64,000 nucleotides of DNA from Natronococcus roseus (GTDB lineage Archaea; Halobacteriota; Halobacteria; Halobacteriales; Natrialbaceae), in the NCBI RefSeq assembly GCF_043677095.1, contig NZ_JBHLJR010000005.1:372001-436000 (forward strand). Reading direction: 5' to 3'. The notes under the pieces were generated by a model. That model did no database searches. It worked only from the letters and a program-made list of their open reading frames with translations, and was not told the DNA's origin. Of the stretch, positions 42,734 to 51,169 are shown one piece after another (within the stretch, counting starts at the first letter, position 1; every line of letters begins with the position of its first letter). The position numbers and the translations under genes were made by a program.

Positions 42734-43792
42734 CTACTCGAGCGCGAGCGGTTCGTGAACGGCACGGTAGCCGTCGTCCGATTCCAGGGTGTCGATCCCG
42801 CTGACTTCCCGAAAGCGGATCTCGCGTTCCATCTTCGTCATCACGGGCGTCTCGTAGTGGACGGCGTCGTAGGACGGCTCTTCGCCCTCGGCTCGACGCC
42901 CCTCGACGAACTCGCGGTGGCGCTCGAGGCGTCGTCGCCCGATCGTCCGTGAGAGCGCTGACGCGCTTTCGACTCGGTCTGCGAAGACCTCGCGGAAGGC
43001 CTCCTCGAGTTCGTAGCCGATCGAGCTTCGGCCGGCACAGAGCGCCGCCAGCGAGGTCGTTCCCGTTCCCCAGAACGGGTCGAGGACGGTGTCGCCGTAC
43101 GCCGAGTACATACAGATCAGCCGGTAGGGGATCTCGAGGGGGTAAGACGCCGACCGCGCCCGGAGCTCCTCGTGGTCGTCCTCGAGAGCCTGGAGCTCGC
43201 CGCGGACGTCGGTCCAGACGTCGGTGAACCAGCGGTTTCGCTCCTCCCAGAAGTAGGCTGCCTCGTACCGGCGGTCGGCGCCGGGTTCGAACGAACGGCT
43301 GTCGCCGCCGTTGCGAAAGATCAGCACGTACTCGTGCTCGAGGGTGACGTAGGCGTTGGGCGGGATCATCCCGCTGCCCATGAACTTGGCCGCGCTGTTT
43401 GCCGGCTTGCGCCAGAGCACGTCCGGCAGCGGATCGAACCCGCGGGACTCGAACGCCTCGAGCACGCGGGCGTGGTTGGGGTACACTCGAAAGCTGCCGT
43501 CGACCGTTCGGGTCGCGTCCCCGACGTTGATACAGGCGATGCCGCCGTCGACGAGGACGCGTTCGAGTTCGTCCCAGACGGGCTCGAGCTGGGCGTGCAT
43601 CGCGTCGAAGGCGGCTCGGCCGTCGCCGTCCTCGAGGGCGTCTCCGATCGACGGGTCGAGGTCGGCGAACAGCTCGTCCCACATCTCGATCATCGGGTAC
43701 GGCGGGGACGTGACGACGAGTTCGACGGAGTCGTCGTCTACCTGCGAGAGCTCGCGAGCGTCGCCGACGACGACGCGGTGAGTCGTCTCCAT
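42734..43792 (-). CDS. zim: CTAG-specific DNA N4-cytosine methyltransferase (Zim-type)
   Basis: A 352-residue beta-class amino-methyltransferase. Motif IV is TSPPYP near residue 30 and the AdoMet motif I is DPFWGTGTTSLAA about residue 240, in the circularly permuted beta order, with CINVGDATR in between. The N-terminus METTHRVVVGDARE and the long NPNAYVTLEHEYVL-like and EERNRWF segments match my memory of Zim, an orphan methylase conserved in halophiles and shown in Haloferax to modify CTAG. It has no partner endonuclease here, consistent with an epigenetic role. ATG at 43792. The site is inferred from the family. Confidence 0.78.
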   Translation of the reverse strand: METTHRVVVGDARELSQVDDDSVELVVTSPPYPMIEMWDELFADLDPSIGDALEDGDGRAAFDAMHAQLEPVWDELERVLVDGGIACINVGDATRTVDGSFRVYPNHARVLEAFESRGFDPLPDVLWRKPANSAAKFMGSGMIPPNAYVTLEHEYVLIFRNGGDSRSFEPGADRRYEAAYFWEERNRWFTDVWTDVRGELQALEDDHEELRARSASYPLEIPYRLICMYSAYGDTVLDPFWGTGTTSLAALCAGRSSIGYELEEAFREVFADRVESASALSRTIGRRRLERHREFVEGRRAEGEEPSYDAVHYETPVMTKMEREIRFREVSGIDTLESDDGYRAVHEPLALE

Positions 43793-43883
43793 CGACTGGA
43801 GTGTGTCGGCGTCGCCCCCTTAGCTCCTTCGTCGGACGGCGTCGCTATCGGGAGCGAAAACGGTGAAGAAAGCGGTGTGGGAT

Positions 43884-44471
43884 CTACTCTTCGGAGTCGT
43901 CGGTCTCGGCCTCGAGCTCCTCGTCCTCGTCGACACCCTCGAACTCGTCGTCCTCGTCGGCGTCGATCTCGGTCGCCGGCTCGAACTCCTCGATCGGCTC
44001 CCACTCCTCGTCGGCGTCGCCGCCGAAGCGCCGGCGCAGAACGGCGAGACCGACGAGCAGGCCGACGGCCAGCAGCAGTCGACCGAGTATACCCGACGAG
44101 CCGCCGTCCTCGACGTCGGCTTCGGTCTCGGTTTCCGCCTCGGCTGCTTCGGCCTCGGCTTCCTCGGACTCGCTCTCGGCGTCCTCGTCCTCGTCGCCGC
44201 CCGTCACGTCGTCGATGATCTCGGGCTCCTCGACGTCCTCGAGGGAGACGTCCTCGAGGTCGGTCGACTCTCGGCCCGCGAGGTAGCCGAGCGCGGCGCC
44301 GACGCCGACCAGCGCACCCGCGATCGGCAGGTTGCGCGAGCCGCCGGTGTCGCCCTCGGACTCCTCGACGGCCTCGAGAATGGAGTCTCGCATCGAGGAG
44401 TCGAGTCCCTGCTCGACCAGTTCCTTGACGACGAGTTCCGACATCGTCCTATCAGATTCGGTCTCTTCCAT
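43884..44471 (-). CDS. Membrane-anchored acidic protein of unknown function
   Basis: The 195-residue protein has a helical N-terminus (MSELVVKELVEQGLDSSMRDSILEAVEE), one membrane segment (NLPIAGALVGVGAALGYLA, about residues 47-68), a very acidic central stretch (SESEEAEAEAAEAETETEA), a second membrane segment (ILGRLLLAVGLLVGLAVLRRRFGG) and an acidic tail. The start is ATG 44471 (MEETESDRT) or 44444 (MSELVV); I take the first. Acidic low-complexity runs are usual in haloarchaeal membrane proteins. No family recognised. Confidence 0.72.
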   Translation of the reverse strand: MEETESDRTMSELVVKELVEQGLDSSMRDSILEAVEESEGDTGGSRNLPIAGALVGVGAALGYLAGRESTDLEDVSLEDVEEPEIIDDVTGGDEDEDAESESEEAEAEAAEAETETEADVEDGGSSGILGRLLLAVGLLVGLAVLRRRFGGDADEEWEPIEEFEPATEIDADEDDEFEGVDEDEELEAETDDSEE

Positions 44472-44678
44472 ACACCGGCCAACTACATCACGATACATAG
44501 GTTTATCCAACGAATCGACCTATCGTGCAGGGGAGTAACGGACCACAAGGAGTAGAATTCGCCGGCTATTCGAGAAGATTGCCGAACACGTTCGGCCCAG
44601 TAAACGGGGGCAGTAACAGTCCCCCGAAACCGAAAATAACGATCGCATAACGAAACGGATGCCGTCGAACGGTAGTGT

Positions 44679-45323
44679 ATGAGCGTGCTCCGACAGCCGG
44701 ACGTCCTCGGACGAACGAGACGCCAGCACGTCCTCGGTGCGACCGCCGCCCTCTCGGCCGGGGCAGTCGAGGCCGTCTCGGTCGGCGTCTGGTTCGTCCT
44801 CGCGGTCGGTTCGCGGACCGTGACGACGGCGCTGATCGGAGTCGTCGTGCTGGTCGGCGGAGCGCTCCTGCGGGCACGGGTCGTCGCCGCCGTCGTCGGC
44901 AGCCGGCGGCTCCGCCGCGGACCGCGGTGGCTCGGACTCTCGCTCGTGGCGACCGCCGGCTGGATCTGCTGGTTGTTGCTCGCCGAAACCGTCGGTTCGC
45001 CGGCAGGACCGATCGTCGCGACGGGATTCCTGGGAGCCGTTCTCGCGGCTCAGCTCGCCCTCGAGCAGGCAGCGTGTCGGTCCCGGTCGGCCGATCCCGA
45101 TCGACTGGCCGCGCTCGGTGCGGGACTCCTGCTCGCGCTCGGTGCGGGACTTCTGTTCTGGTCTGCCCAGGTTCCCGACTGGGTGATCGACTCGCCGCCG
45201 CTTCCGCTCGGCGTCGCGACGGTGGTCGTTCGAATCGAGCCCCTCCAGCTCGGCCTGCTCGGGTTCGGCGTTCTCGCGATCTGTGCCCACCAGCGACGGT
45301 TTCAGCGGCTTCTCGAGGCGTGA
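44679..45323 (+). CDS. Membrane protein, about six spans
   Basis: The 214-residue protein has about six hydrophobic helices (ALSAGAVEAVSVGVWFVLAV, TTALIGVVVLVGGALL, GLSLVATAGWICWLLLAE, IVATGFLGAVLAAQLALEQA, AALGAGLLLALGAGLLFWS, LQLGLLGFGVLAICA) separated by Arg/Gly loops. No catalytic motif is visible. It is the last gene before the IS element and its 3' end is about 30 bases from the left end hairpin. Function unknown. Confidence 0.7.
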   Translation: MSVLRQPDVLGRTRRQHVLGATAALSAGAVEAVSVGVWFVLAVGSRTVTTALIGVVVLVGGALLRARVVAAVVGSRRLRRGPRWLGLSLVATAGWICWLLLAETVGSPAGPIVATGFLGAVLAAQLALEQAACRSRSADPDRLAALGAGLLLALGAGLLFWSAQVPDWVIDSPPLPLGVATVVVRIEPLQLGLLGFGVLAICAHQRRFQRLLEA

Positions 45324-45354
45324 GTGGGTACGCTTATAAAAAGCAAGGAGAATA

Positions 45355-46843
45355 CCCGTGCCTTTAGGCGCGGGATGAATCCGACAACCCATTCCACAGT
45401 CCACCGTCGATAGCACCGCTGGATATTCCACCCTTCCCAATCCGAAATTTTTCAAGAGAAGCGACTATAAGCGATTATACAGACGTTCAGAATGCTGGAA
45501 GTCCACCGCACCTATCGAGCGAAAATCCGCAACCACTCACAGGTTGAGGAGTCGCTCGACCGTCACGGGTGGAGTGCCAGCAAGCTCTGGAACGTCGCCA
45601 ACTATCACTCCCGAGAAGTCTGGGAGGAGACAGGCGAGATTCCCGACCACGAGGAGCTAAAAGACGAGTTGAAGACCCATCCAAAGTACAAGGGACTGCA
45701 CTCACAGTCCAGTCAGCGGGTTCTGGAGGAACTCGCTGAAGCTTTCAACTCGTGGTACGCCAGTGACGATGACAGGGACAATCCGCCCGGCTACCGCAAA
45801 GAAAACTACTACAACGACGAGGGCCGCCGCGTCCACGAAGAACACCCACGAAGCACGGTGACGTGGAAACAAAACGGCATCCGCCACGACACCAAAAACA
45901 ATCGTGTTCGCCTTTCAAAAGGGGCGAATCACAAGGAACATCCGAAAGCGTGGGAGTACATTCTTGTCGAGTACGAGACGCGCCCCGACGTCGAGGTTGA
46001 AAACCTGCAACAAGTCCGCGCCGTCTACGACCAAGCAAAGGGGAGATGGGAGTTACACCTCGTCTGCAAGGACGAGATCGAGACTCCCAACGCTCCCGGC
46101 GACGAGACAGCGGGTATCGACCTCGGCATCAGCAACTTCGCCGCCGTCGCGTACAGCACCGAGGACGCCGACCTGTACCCCGGCAACCGCTTGAAACAGG
46201 ACGGCTACTACTTCCCGAAGGAAATCGCCAAGTGCGACGACAGCGGTGGTGAACGAGCCACACGTTTCCACGCGAAGTGGTCGGAACGTCGCACTCACTT
46301 TTTCCACTCCTTAGCGAAACACATCGTCCAGCGGTGTGTCGAGAAGGCTGTTGGCCAGATTAACGTCGGGGATTTGGAAGGCGTCCGCGAGGACGAGAAC
46401 AGCGAGTCGAAGAACTGGGGCAAACATGGCAACCTCGACCTGCACGGGTGGGCGTTTGACCGATTTACCTCGATTCTCGAATACAAGGCGAAGGTCGAGG
46501 GAATCGAGGTCGTGGAAGTGTCCGAACGCGACACGAGCAAGACGTGTTGCGCCTGCGGTAGAGAAAACGACAGTCAGCGTGTTGAACGCGGGTTGTACGT
46601 GTGTGAGGACTGTGATGCAGCGTTCAACGCGGACGTGAACGGGGCGGAGAACATCCGTCTCGACATCAACGAAAGTAACTCCGAGTCTGCACCCGATTTG
46701 GGTGGAGATAGGAGTACCGGTTGGTTGGCACAGCCAGCAGTCCACCTCTATGACCTCTCCCGAGGATTCCAACCTCGGGCAGAGGTGGTGGACTGCAAAC
46801 CCTAATATCCCAACCTCGGGATTCCTCCGTCTTCAGGCGGAGG
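45355..46843 (+). mobile_element. IS1341-type (IS200/IS605) insertion sequence, tnpB only
   Basis: A single tnpB gene framed by similar end hairpins: left CCCGTGCC-TTTA-GGCGCGGG (45355-45374) and right CCTCCGTC-TTCA-GGCGGAGG (46824-46843), each an 8-bp stem with a G-T pair and 4-base loop, the design recognised by TnpA-type transposases in trans. CAGTCCACC (45397-45405) and GGTGGACTG (46787-46795) form a further inverted pair. A second hairpin CCCGAGG/CCTCGGG (46759-46779) sits inside the last codons of tnpB, where a right-end guide RNA would lie. No tnpA is seen, so movement would need one elsewhere. Confidence 0.75.
45492..46805 (+). CDS. tnpB: TnpB-like RNA-guided nuclease of an IS1341-type element
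   Basis: A full-length 437-residue TnpB with N-terminal helical domain, HTH-like region, RuvC-I GIDLGISN with Asp, a zinc finger CCACGREN..CEDC and RuvC-III FNADVNGAENI with Asp. The RuvC-II position reads INVGDLEGVRE, i.e. G-D-L where the classical motif has E-D-L, so the second acidic residue is either relocated (as in some TnpB/Fanzor groups) or missing. TnpB normally uses an RNA from the right end to cut unoccupied target sites. GATTATACAG about 17-20 bases upstream may be its promoter. Confidence 0.88.
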   Translation: MLEVHRTYRAKIRNHSQVEESLDRHGWSASKLWNVANYHSREVWEETGEIPDHEELKDELKTHPKYKGLHSQSSQRVLEELAEAFNSWYASDDDRDNPPGYRKENYYNDEGRRVHEEHPRSTVTWKQNGIRHDTKNNRVRLSKGANHKEHPKAWEYILVEYETRPDVEVENLQQVRAVYDQAKGRWELHLVCKDEIETPNAPGDETAGIDLGISNFAAVAYSTEDADLYPGNRLKQDGYYFPKEIAKCDDSGGERATRFHAKWSERRTHFFHSLAKHIVQRCVEKAVGQINVGDLEGVREDENSESKNWGKHGNLDLHGWAFDRFTSILEYKAKVEGIEVVEVSERDTSKTCCACGRENDSQRVERGLYVCEDCDAAFNADVNGAENIRLDINESNSESAPDLGGDRSTGWLAQPAVHLYDLSRGFQPRAEVVDCKP

Positions 46844-46925
46844 AGGATGTCAATCTGCGCGAGGACCACCCTCGAGTAATGTGAGTTCGAAGGCGGTCGA
46901 TCGCGCCCCTTTCGGAACGAAACCG

Positions 46926-47954
46926 ATGATAGAGACAACACCGTCTGTCGTCGTCGCCGTTGTGACCGGCGTCGTTCTCGCCACAGTCATCGGCTACTGG
47001 GTGCTGTCCCGGCGGCGCGGCCGCGGCCGCAGTCGCGAGTCGACAGCCGAATCGTCGTCCGACGGCGACGCCGACGGCAGCTCGAGTGGCCTTCCGTTCC
47101 TCGAACGAGCCGAGACGAGCGAGGACAGGACGATCGACCCGAGGATACTGCTTCCGGTAGACGGCGACGACGACCACGTGCTTTGGCTTGTGACCGTCGC
47201 GTGCGCGCTCAAACACCGATACGGGAACAAGCCGCTTACCCTCCTGTTGACCGGTAGCGAGGGGGGCGGCGACGAACGCGAACGCGACCGACCGTCGATT
47301 ACCGATCGAATCGCCGAGTCCGGGATCGCGGCGCACACTGCGGTCAGGACCGAATCGGTCGAGAACGGCGACCTCACCGCCGAGATCGTGCGAGCCCCAC
47401 CGGAGCTAAACACCGATCTGCTGGTACCCGAGTGGGACCTCAGGGCTAACGAAGCGACGGACGGTGAGACGGCCACCGAGCTCGTTGCCCGAACATCGAT
47501 GCCGATCTACCTGTTCCGACTCGCTCGCCAGCCGTCGGAGCTCGCCCGTCTCCGGCTGGTGATCCCCCAACACGTCGACCACCACGGGGGGTTCTACGAG
47601 GCCGTCTACAACCTCAAGCAGCTGTCGGCGCGGCTCGAGCTTCCGGTCACGGTGTACGTCTTCGAACGGAACGTCGATCACTACCGGACGCTCTTCGATC
47701 TCGTCGAGATCGACGTCCGCGCCGAGTTCCGGTCGGTCGGTTCGTGGGACCAGCTGGAATCGACCCTCGAAACGCGCGCCGATTCCGCAGACCTGCTCGT
47801 GACGCTCGCGGTTCGGGAGGACGAGATCGGCTTGGACGCCGCACTCTCGACGGTCGCGGAGCGGTTCGCATCCCTGCCGCCGCGGTCGCTCGCACTGTGT
47901 CACCTCCGGGCGGACGAGCCGGCGTACGAGGACCAGTTCCTCCGAACGAGCTGA
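46926..47954 (+). CDS. Membrane-anchored universal-stress-like protein
   Basis: The 342-residue protein has one N-terminal helix (TPSVVVAVVTGVVLATVIGYWVL, residues 4-27), an Arg/Ser/Asp linker, then two alpha/beta repeats: LPVDGDDDHVLWLVTVACALKHRYG..LTLLL, and LRLVIPQHVDHHGGFYEAVYNLKQLSARLELPVTVYVFE. These resemble the tandem Usp-like cytoplasmic domains at the ends of cation/H+ antiporters. It may have been the tail of an antiporter whose front was lost, since the IS ends only about 80 bases upstream, or a stand-alone membrane Usp. ATG 46926 gives the TM directly. Confidence 0.55.
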   Translation: MIETTPSVVVAVVTGVVLATVIGYWVLSRRRGRGRSRESTAESSSDGDADGSSSGLPFLERAETSEDRTIDPRILLPVDGDDDHVLWLVTVACALKHRYGNKPLTLLLTGSEGGGDERERDRPSITDRIAESGIAAHTAVRTESVENGDLTAEIVRAPPELNTDLLVPEWDLRANEATDGETATELVARTSMPIYLFRLARQPSELARLRLVIPQHVDHHGGFYEAVYNLKQLSARLELPVTVYVFERNVDHYRTLFDLVEIDVRAEFRSVGSWDQLESTLETRADSADLLVTLAVREDEIGLDAALSTVAERFASLPPRSLALCHLRADEPAYEDQFLRTS

Positions 47955-48093
47955 TACGGATCGGTGGAGCGGTTTCCCGGTGATCGCTCGGCCGGGGACA
48001 GCGATCACCGGTACCGAACGACAACGGTCCGTCATACGGACCGACCCGAACCGGGATCGAACGGTAGAAAAGTCGGGATCGACTCGAGCGCGT

Positions 48094-49002
48094 ATGGAGG
48101 TTCTCGGTCGGCTGCTGGCGATGCTCGCGGTGTTGCTGGTCGGGACCGGGCTTCGGTCCTCGGGCGCGTTGAACGCCGCCAGAACCGCCCGGCTCAACGC
48201 GACGGCCTACTACGTCGCTCTCCCGGCGCTGGTGTTCGTCGCGACCTACGACCAGTCGATCGGCGACCTGCTCTCGGCGGAGCTGTTCGTCGGGTCGCTC
48301 GTCGTGCTCTTCGCGACGGGTGCCATCGCCTGGGTCGCCTACCGGAACCGACTCCCGACCGACCGACAGAGCGTTGCGATCATCCAGTCGTACCACTCGA
48401 ACCTCGGCTACCTCGGGGTCCCGCTCGTCGCGGCGACGTTCGACGCGCAGGTCACCGCCATCGCGAGCGTGATTTTGGGGTTCGTCACTCTCGTCCAGCT
48501 GCCGCTGACGATCGTCGTGCTCAGCGCGTTCGGGGCGGCCGAGGCCGCGATCGGTCGCGAACTCCGGAACCTCGCGACGAACCCGGTGTTGCTCGCGCTG
48601 GTCGCCGGCCTCGCGGTGGGTTCGGTCGGCGTGACGTTCCCGGGAGGTGTCGTCGTCGGCCTCGACGCGCTCGGATCGCTCGCGCTCCCGCTGGCGCTGC
48701 TGTGCGTCGGCGCCGCCCTGCAGATCGACGCCGACGCCGTCGACCTCGAGGCCGTCGGCTCGGTCGTCGCGCTGAAGCTGTGTTGTATGCCGCTGCTCGC
48801 GTGGGCGGTGTTCTCGCTGCTCGCCGTCGACGGCGCCACCTTCACCGCGGGTGTCGTGATGCTCGGGATGCCGACCGCGGTGTCGACGTACGTCTACGCG
48901 AACGAGCTCGGCGGCGACGCCGAGTTCGCCTCGCTGAACGTCTTCGCGACGACGGTCGCCTCCGTCGCCAGCCTGTTCGTGCTCATCACGCTGGTCGGCT
49001 AG
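48094..49002 (+). CDS. AEC-family transporter
   Basis: The 302-residue, about ten-helix membrane protein starts MEVLGRLLAMLAVLLVGTGLR. The two-repeat layout and the conserved NPVLLALVAGLAV and GALNA.AR.NATAYYVALPALVF segments fit auxin-efflux-carrier/malonate-type permeases. The substrate is not predictable. The frame is open upstream but without membrane pattern, so the ATG at 48094 is preferred. Follows the Usp-like gene by 140 bases in the same direction, convergent with YihY. Confidence 0.78.
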   Translation: MEVLGRLLAMLAVLLVGTGLRSSGALNAARTARLNATAYYVALPALVFVATYDQSIGDLLSAELFVGSLVVLFATGAIAWVAYRNRLPTDRQSVAIIQSYHSNLGYLGVPLVAATFDAQVTAIASVILGFVTLVQLPLTIVVLSAFGAAEAAIGRELRNLATNPVLLALVAGLAVGSVGVTFPGGVVVGLDALGSLALPLALLCVGAALQIDADAVDLEAVGSVVALKLCCMPLLAWAVFSLLAVDGATFTAGVVMLGMPTAVSTYVYANELGGDAEFASLNVFATTVASVASLFVLITLVG

Positions 49003-49067
49003 TGTGGGCGCTCGAGTCCGCTTTGCTTTCGCTCGAGGTGGGACGGGGATCTCGCGCCGGCTCTCGT

Positions 49068-49883
49068 TCAGAGGGGGTCCGGCACCTCTCCTTCCTCGGC
49101 CAGAGTCGGGCTCGAGAGGACGACGTTGACCACCGCCCCCAGGAGGATCAGGATGCCGGCGAAGTAGAGCCAGGTAACGAAGAGGATGACCGCGCCGACC
49201 GCGCCGTAGGCCGCGTACTGGGCGGCGTTGGCGGCGTAGAGCTGGAAGCCGACCTGCAGGATCGTCCAGCCGACGGCGGCGACGACCGTCCCGGGGAGGA
49301 TCTCCCGAACCGTAACCGAGATCGGAGGGAGGACGTAGTAGATCGGTAGGAAGACCAGAAACAGACCGGCCAGCAGCGTGATCCAGCTCGCGAGACCCGC
49401 CAGCGGGATCACGTCCGCGGCGATCCCCAGCATCGCTCCGATGACGATCATCAACACGATCGCGCCGGTGCCGGCCAGGATCACCGTGAACCCGTCCCGC
49501 ACCTCGTCGAGGAACGTGTCGTCGGCGACCTCGTCGTAGACCATGTCGAACGCCCGACTGAGTCCGCGAAAGACCTTGAGGGCGCCCCAGGAGGCGATCG
49601 CGAGCGCGACGACCGTCGCCTGGCTGCGTCCCGACTCCGTCGTCAGCGCCTCCGCGACCAGGTCCTCGCCGGCCGGCGGGAGGAGGTCTCCGGTGACCAG
49701 CACCAGCCGCTCGGCGGCGTCCTCGCCGCCGAACAGCGAGCCGACGACGAGGGCAAGCAGCACCATCGGGATCAGCGAGACGAACGCGTAGTAGGCGAAG
49801 CCGGCCGCGAGAAAGGTAATCTCTCGGTCCTGTGCGGTCCGGTAGATCGAGAGCAGGACCGTCGAGAGCCGCGTCGTGTCCAT
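49068..49883 (-). CDS. YihY/BrkB family membrane protein
   Basis: A 271-residue protein with about six hydrophobic helices. The signature FLAAGFAYYAFVSLIPMVLLALVVGS at the N-terminus, the ASWGALKVFRGLSRAFDMVYD loop and the terminal YAAYGAVGAVILFVTWLYFAGILILLGA are those of the YihY (formerly RNase BN) group. Function of the family in archaea is not known. ATG at 49883; no operon partners apparent. Confidence 0.88.
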   Translation of the reverse strand: MDTTRLSTVLLSIYRTAQDREITFLAAGFAYYAFVSLIPMVLLALVVGSLFGGEDAAERLVLVTGDLLPPAGEDLVAEALTTESGRSQATVVALAIASWGALKVFRGLSRAFDMVYDEVADDTFLDEVRDGFTVILAGTGAIVLMIVIGAMLGIAADVIPLAGLASWITLLAGLFLVFLPIYYVLPPISVTVREILPGTVVAAVGWTILQVGFQLYAANAAQYAAYGAVGAVILFVTWLYFAGILILLGAVVNVVLSSPTLAEEGEVPDPL

Positions 49884-49932
49884 AGCCGTGCTACGGACGG
49901 GAACGCCAAGAGTGTGGGACTTGCCGCGGGAG

Positions 49933-50700
49933 CTACCACTCGTGACAGAAGTTGTGCGTCGCGAACACCTGGCCGTCGTCGGCGACGTAGACGCCGACGC
50001 CGCCGCGGTCCCAGCCGTAGGGGACGTTCTCCTCCAGGATTGCCTCGCGGTGGTCAGTGGAGTTCATCCACTGGTTGACCAGGCCCTCGGCGAGCCCCTC
50101 TGCGGTCTGGTGTTCGACGGTGCCGTCGTCGCCCGACTGTTCGACCGGTCTGTCGATCCAGGTCATCGCGATGTTCTCGCCGTACCCCTGGCAGTAGTCC
50201 TCGACGTCGCTGAACCGGTCGTAGGGCTGGTCGCCGTCGGGGTTCGTGTGCGAGAAGTACTCCCGCTCGGCCATATCCCCGCTATGGGCTCGCGAGACCG
50301 AGGCGACGGTGCCGTCCCACTCGATCGACTCGAGGTCGTGTTCGGCCCGCCGGTCGTTGACCTCGGCGTGGACGAAGTCCTCGACGTCGTCGGAGACGAC
50401 GGTCTCGACGTCGGTCTCGTAGCTCGATTCGTTCGGGTCGTTCGGGTCCGTCGTCTCGGGATCACGTTCGTCCGTCGGCGGCGGCTCCGAACTCGGCGAG
50501 GGCTGCGTTCCAACCTCGATCTCGTCGACGTCGTCGAACTGCTCGAGGTCGTCGACGAGCGCCGGCCCGTACGCGGCGCCGGCCAGCACGATCGCACCGA
50601 GCAGCGCCGCGACGACGGCGAACCTGACCAGTCCGCGCAGCAGCCCTCGGTCGGTCTCTCCTTGCTCCGCGGTCGGACTCGCGGAGCGGCGGTTTCCCAT
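49933..50700 (-). CDS. CAP/SCP-domain extracellular protein
   Basis: A 255-residue protein: Arg/Glu N-terminus, one membrane anchor (LVRFAVVAALLGAIVLAGAAYGPALV, residues 23-50), an acidic Asp/Pro-rich linker and a C-terminal CAP domain with SRAHSGDMAEREYFSHTNPDGDQPYDRF, GYGENIAMTW, GLVNQWMNSTDHREAIL and GVGVYVADDGQVFATHNFC. The catalytic-like His/Glu/His set of the CAP cavity is intact. Predicted to face outside the cell. No partner suggests its target. Confidence 0.85.
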   Translation of the reverse strand: MGNRRSASPTAEQGETDRGLLRGLVRFAVVAALLGAIVLAGAAYGPALVDDLEQFDDVDEIEVGTQPSPSSEPPPTDERDPETTDPNDPNESSYETDVETVVSDDVEDFVHAEVNDRRAEHDLESIEWDGTVASVSRAHSGDMAEREYFSHTNPDGDQPYDRFSDVEDYCQGYGENIAMTWIDRPVEQSGDDGTVEHQTAEGLAEGLVNQWMNSTDHREAILEENVPYGWDRGGVGVYVADDGQVFATHNFCHEW

Positions 50701-50763
50701 CGTTCCACTTCAAGTGGTAGGGAACCAAGAGCTTCGCGGTTGCACATACCCTGTAGGTGGTAC

Positions 50764-51066
50764 CTACTCCGAGCCGAACAGCGTCTCGTGGAAGGCGATC
50801 ACGAGCCCCGGCACGACCGCCATGAAGAGGTGTTCCTCGAGCGGGATGCCGGCGACGTCGATCCCGGTCCGGAGCTTGATGTCGAAGACGCCGACGGCGA
50901 GGGTGTAACGGTCCCAGACGTAAGCGATCGGGTACAGCGCGAGGATCGTCGCGCCCGCCCGCCGGAGCGCGTTCGCGCGACGGAGCAGGAGGAACGCGAT
51001 CGCGCCCCAGAACAGCTCGGTCGCGAGGTAGGTGTACCGTCCGAAGACGCTGATATCGGGTGCCAT
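50764..51066 (-). CDS. Single-domain lycopene-cyclase-like membrane protein
   Basis: The 100-residue protein has about three helices, with YPIAYVWDRYTLAVGVFDIKLRTGIDVAGIPLEEHLFMAVVPGLVIAFHE. The P-L-E-E-H motif and W-D-R-Y stretch are those of the CrtYc/CrtYd half of heterodimeric lycopene cyclases (and the haloarchaeal CrtY, which fuses two). A lone half would need a partner or a dimer; no second half is seen nearby. It might act in carotenoid or bacterioruberin/retinal metabolism. Confidence 0.8.
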   Translation of the reverse strand: MAPDISVFGRYTYLATELFWGAIAFLLLRRANALRRAGATILALYPIAYVWDRYTLAVGVFDIKLRTGIDVAGIPLEEHLFMAVVPGLVIAFHETLFGSE

Positions 51067-51169
51067 GGGCCGAATACGGAGGGTGGGTCAAAGAATGGTG
51101 GCCATGATCCCAGCCGGCAGCACCGTGCAGTACGTTAAATACGCCGGCGTGAGTAGGACGACTCGAACG

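Noticed and set aside
47964..49349. Plus-strand Arg-rich frame over the transporter gene
   Set aside because: Wrong-frame reading of the AEC transporter; charged low-complexity without hydrophobic helices.
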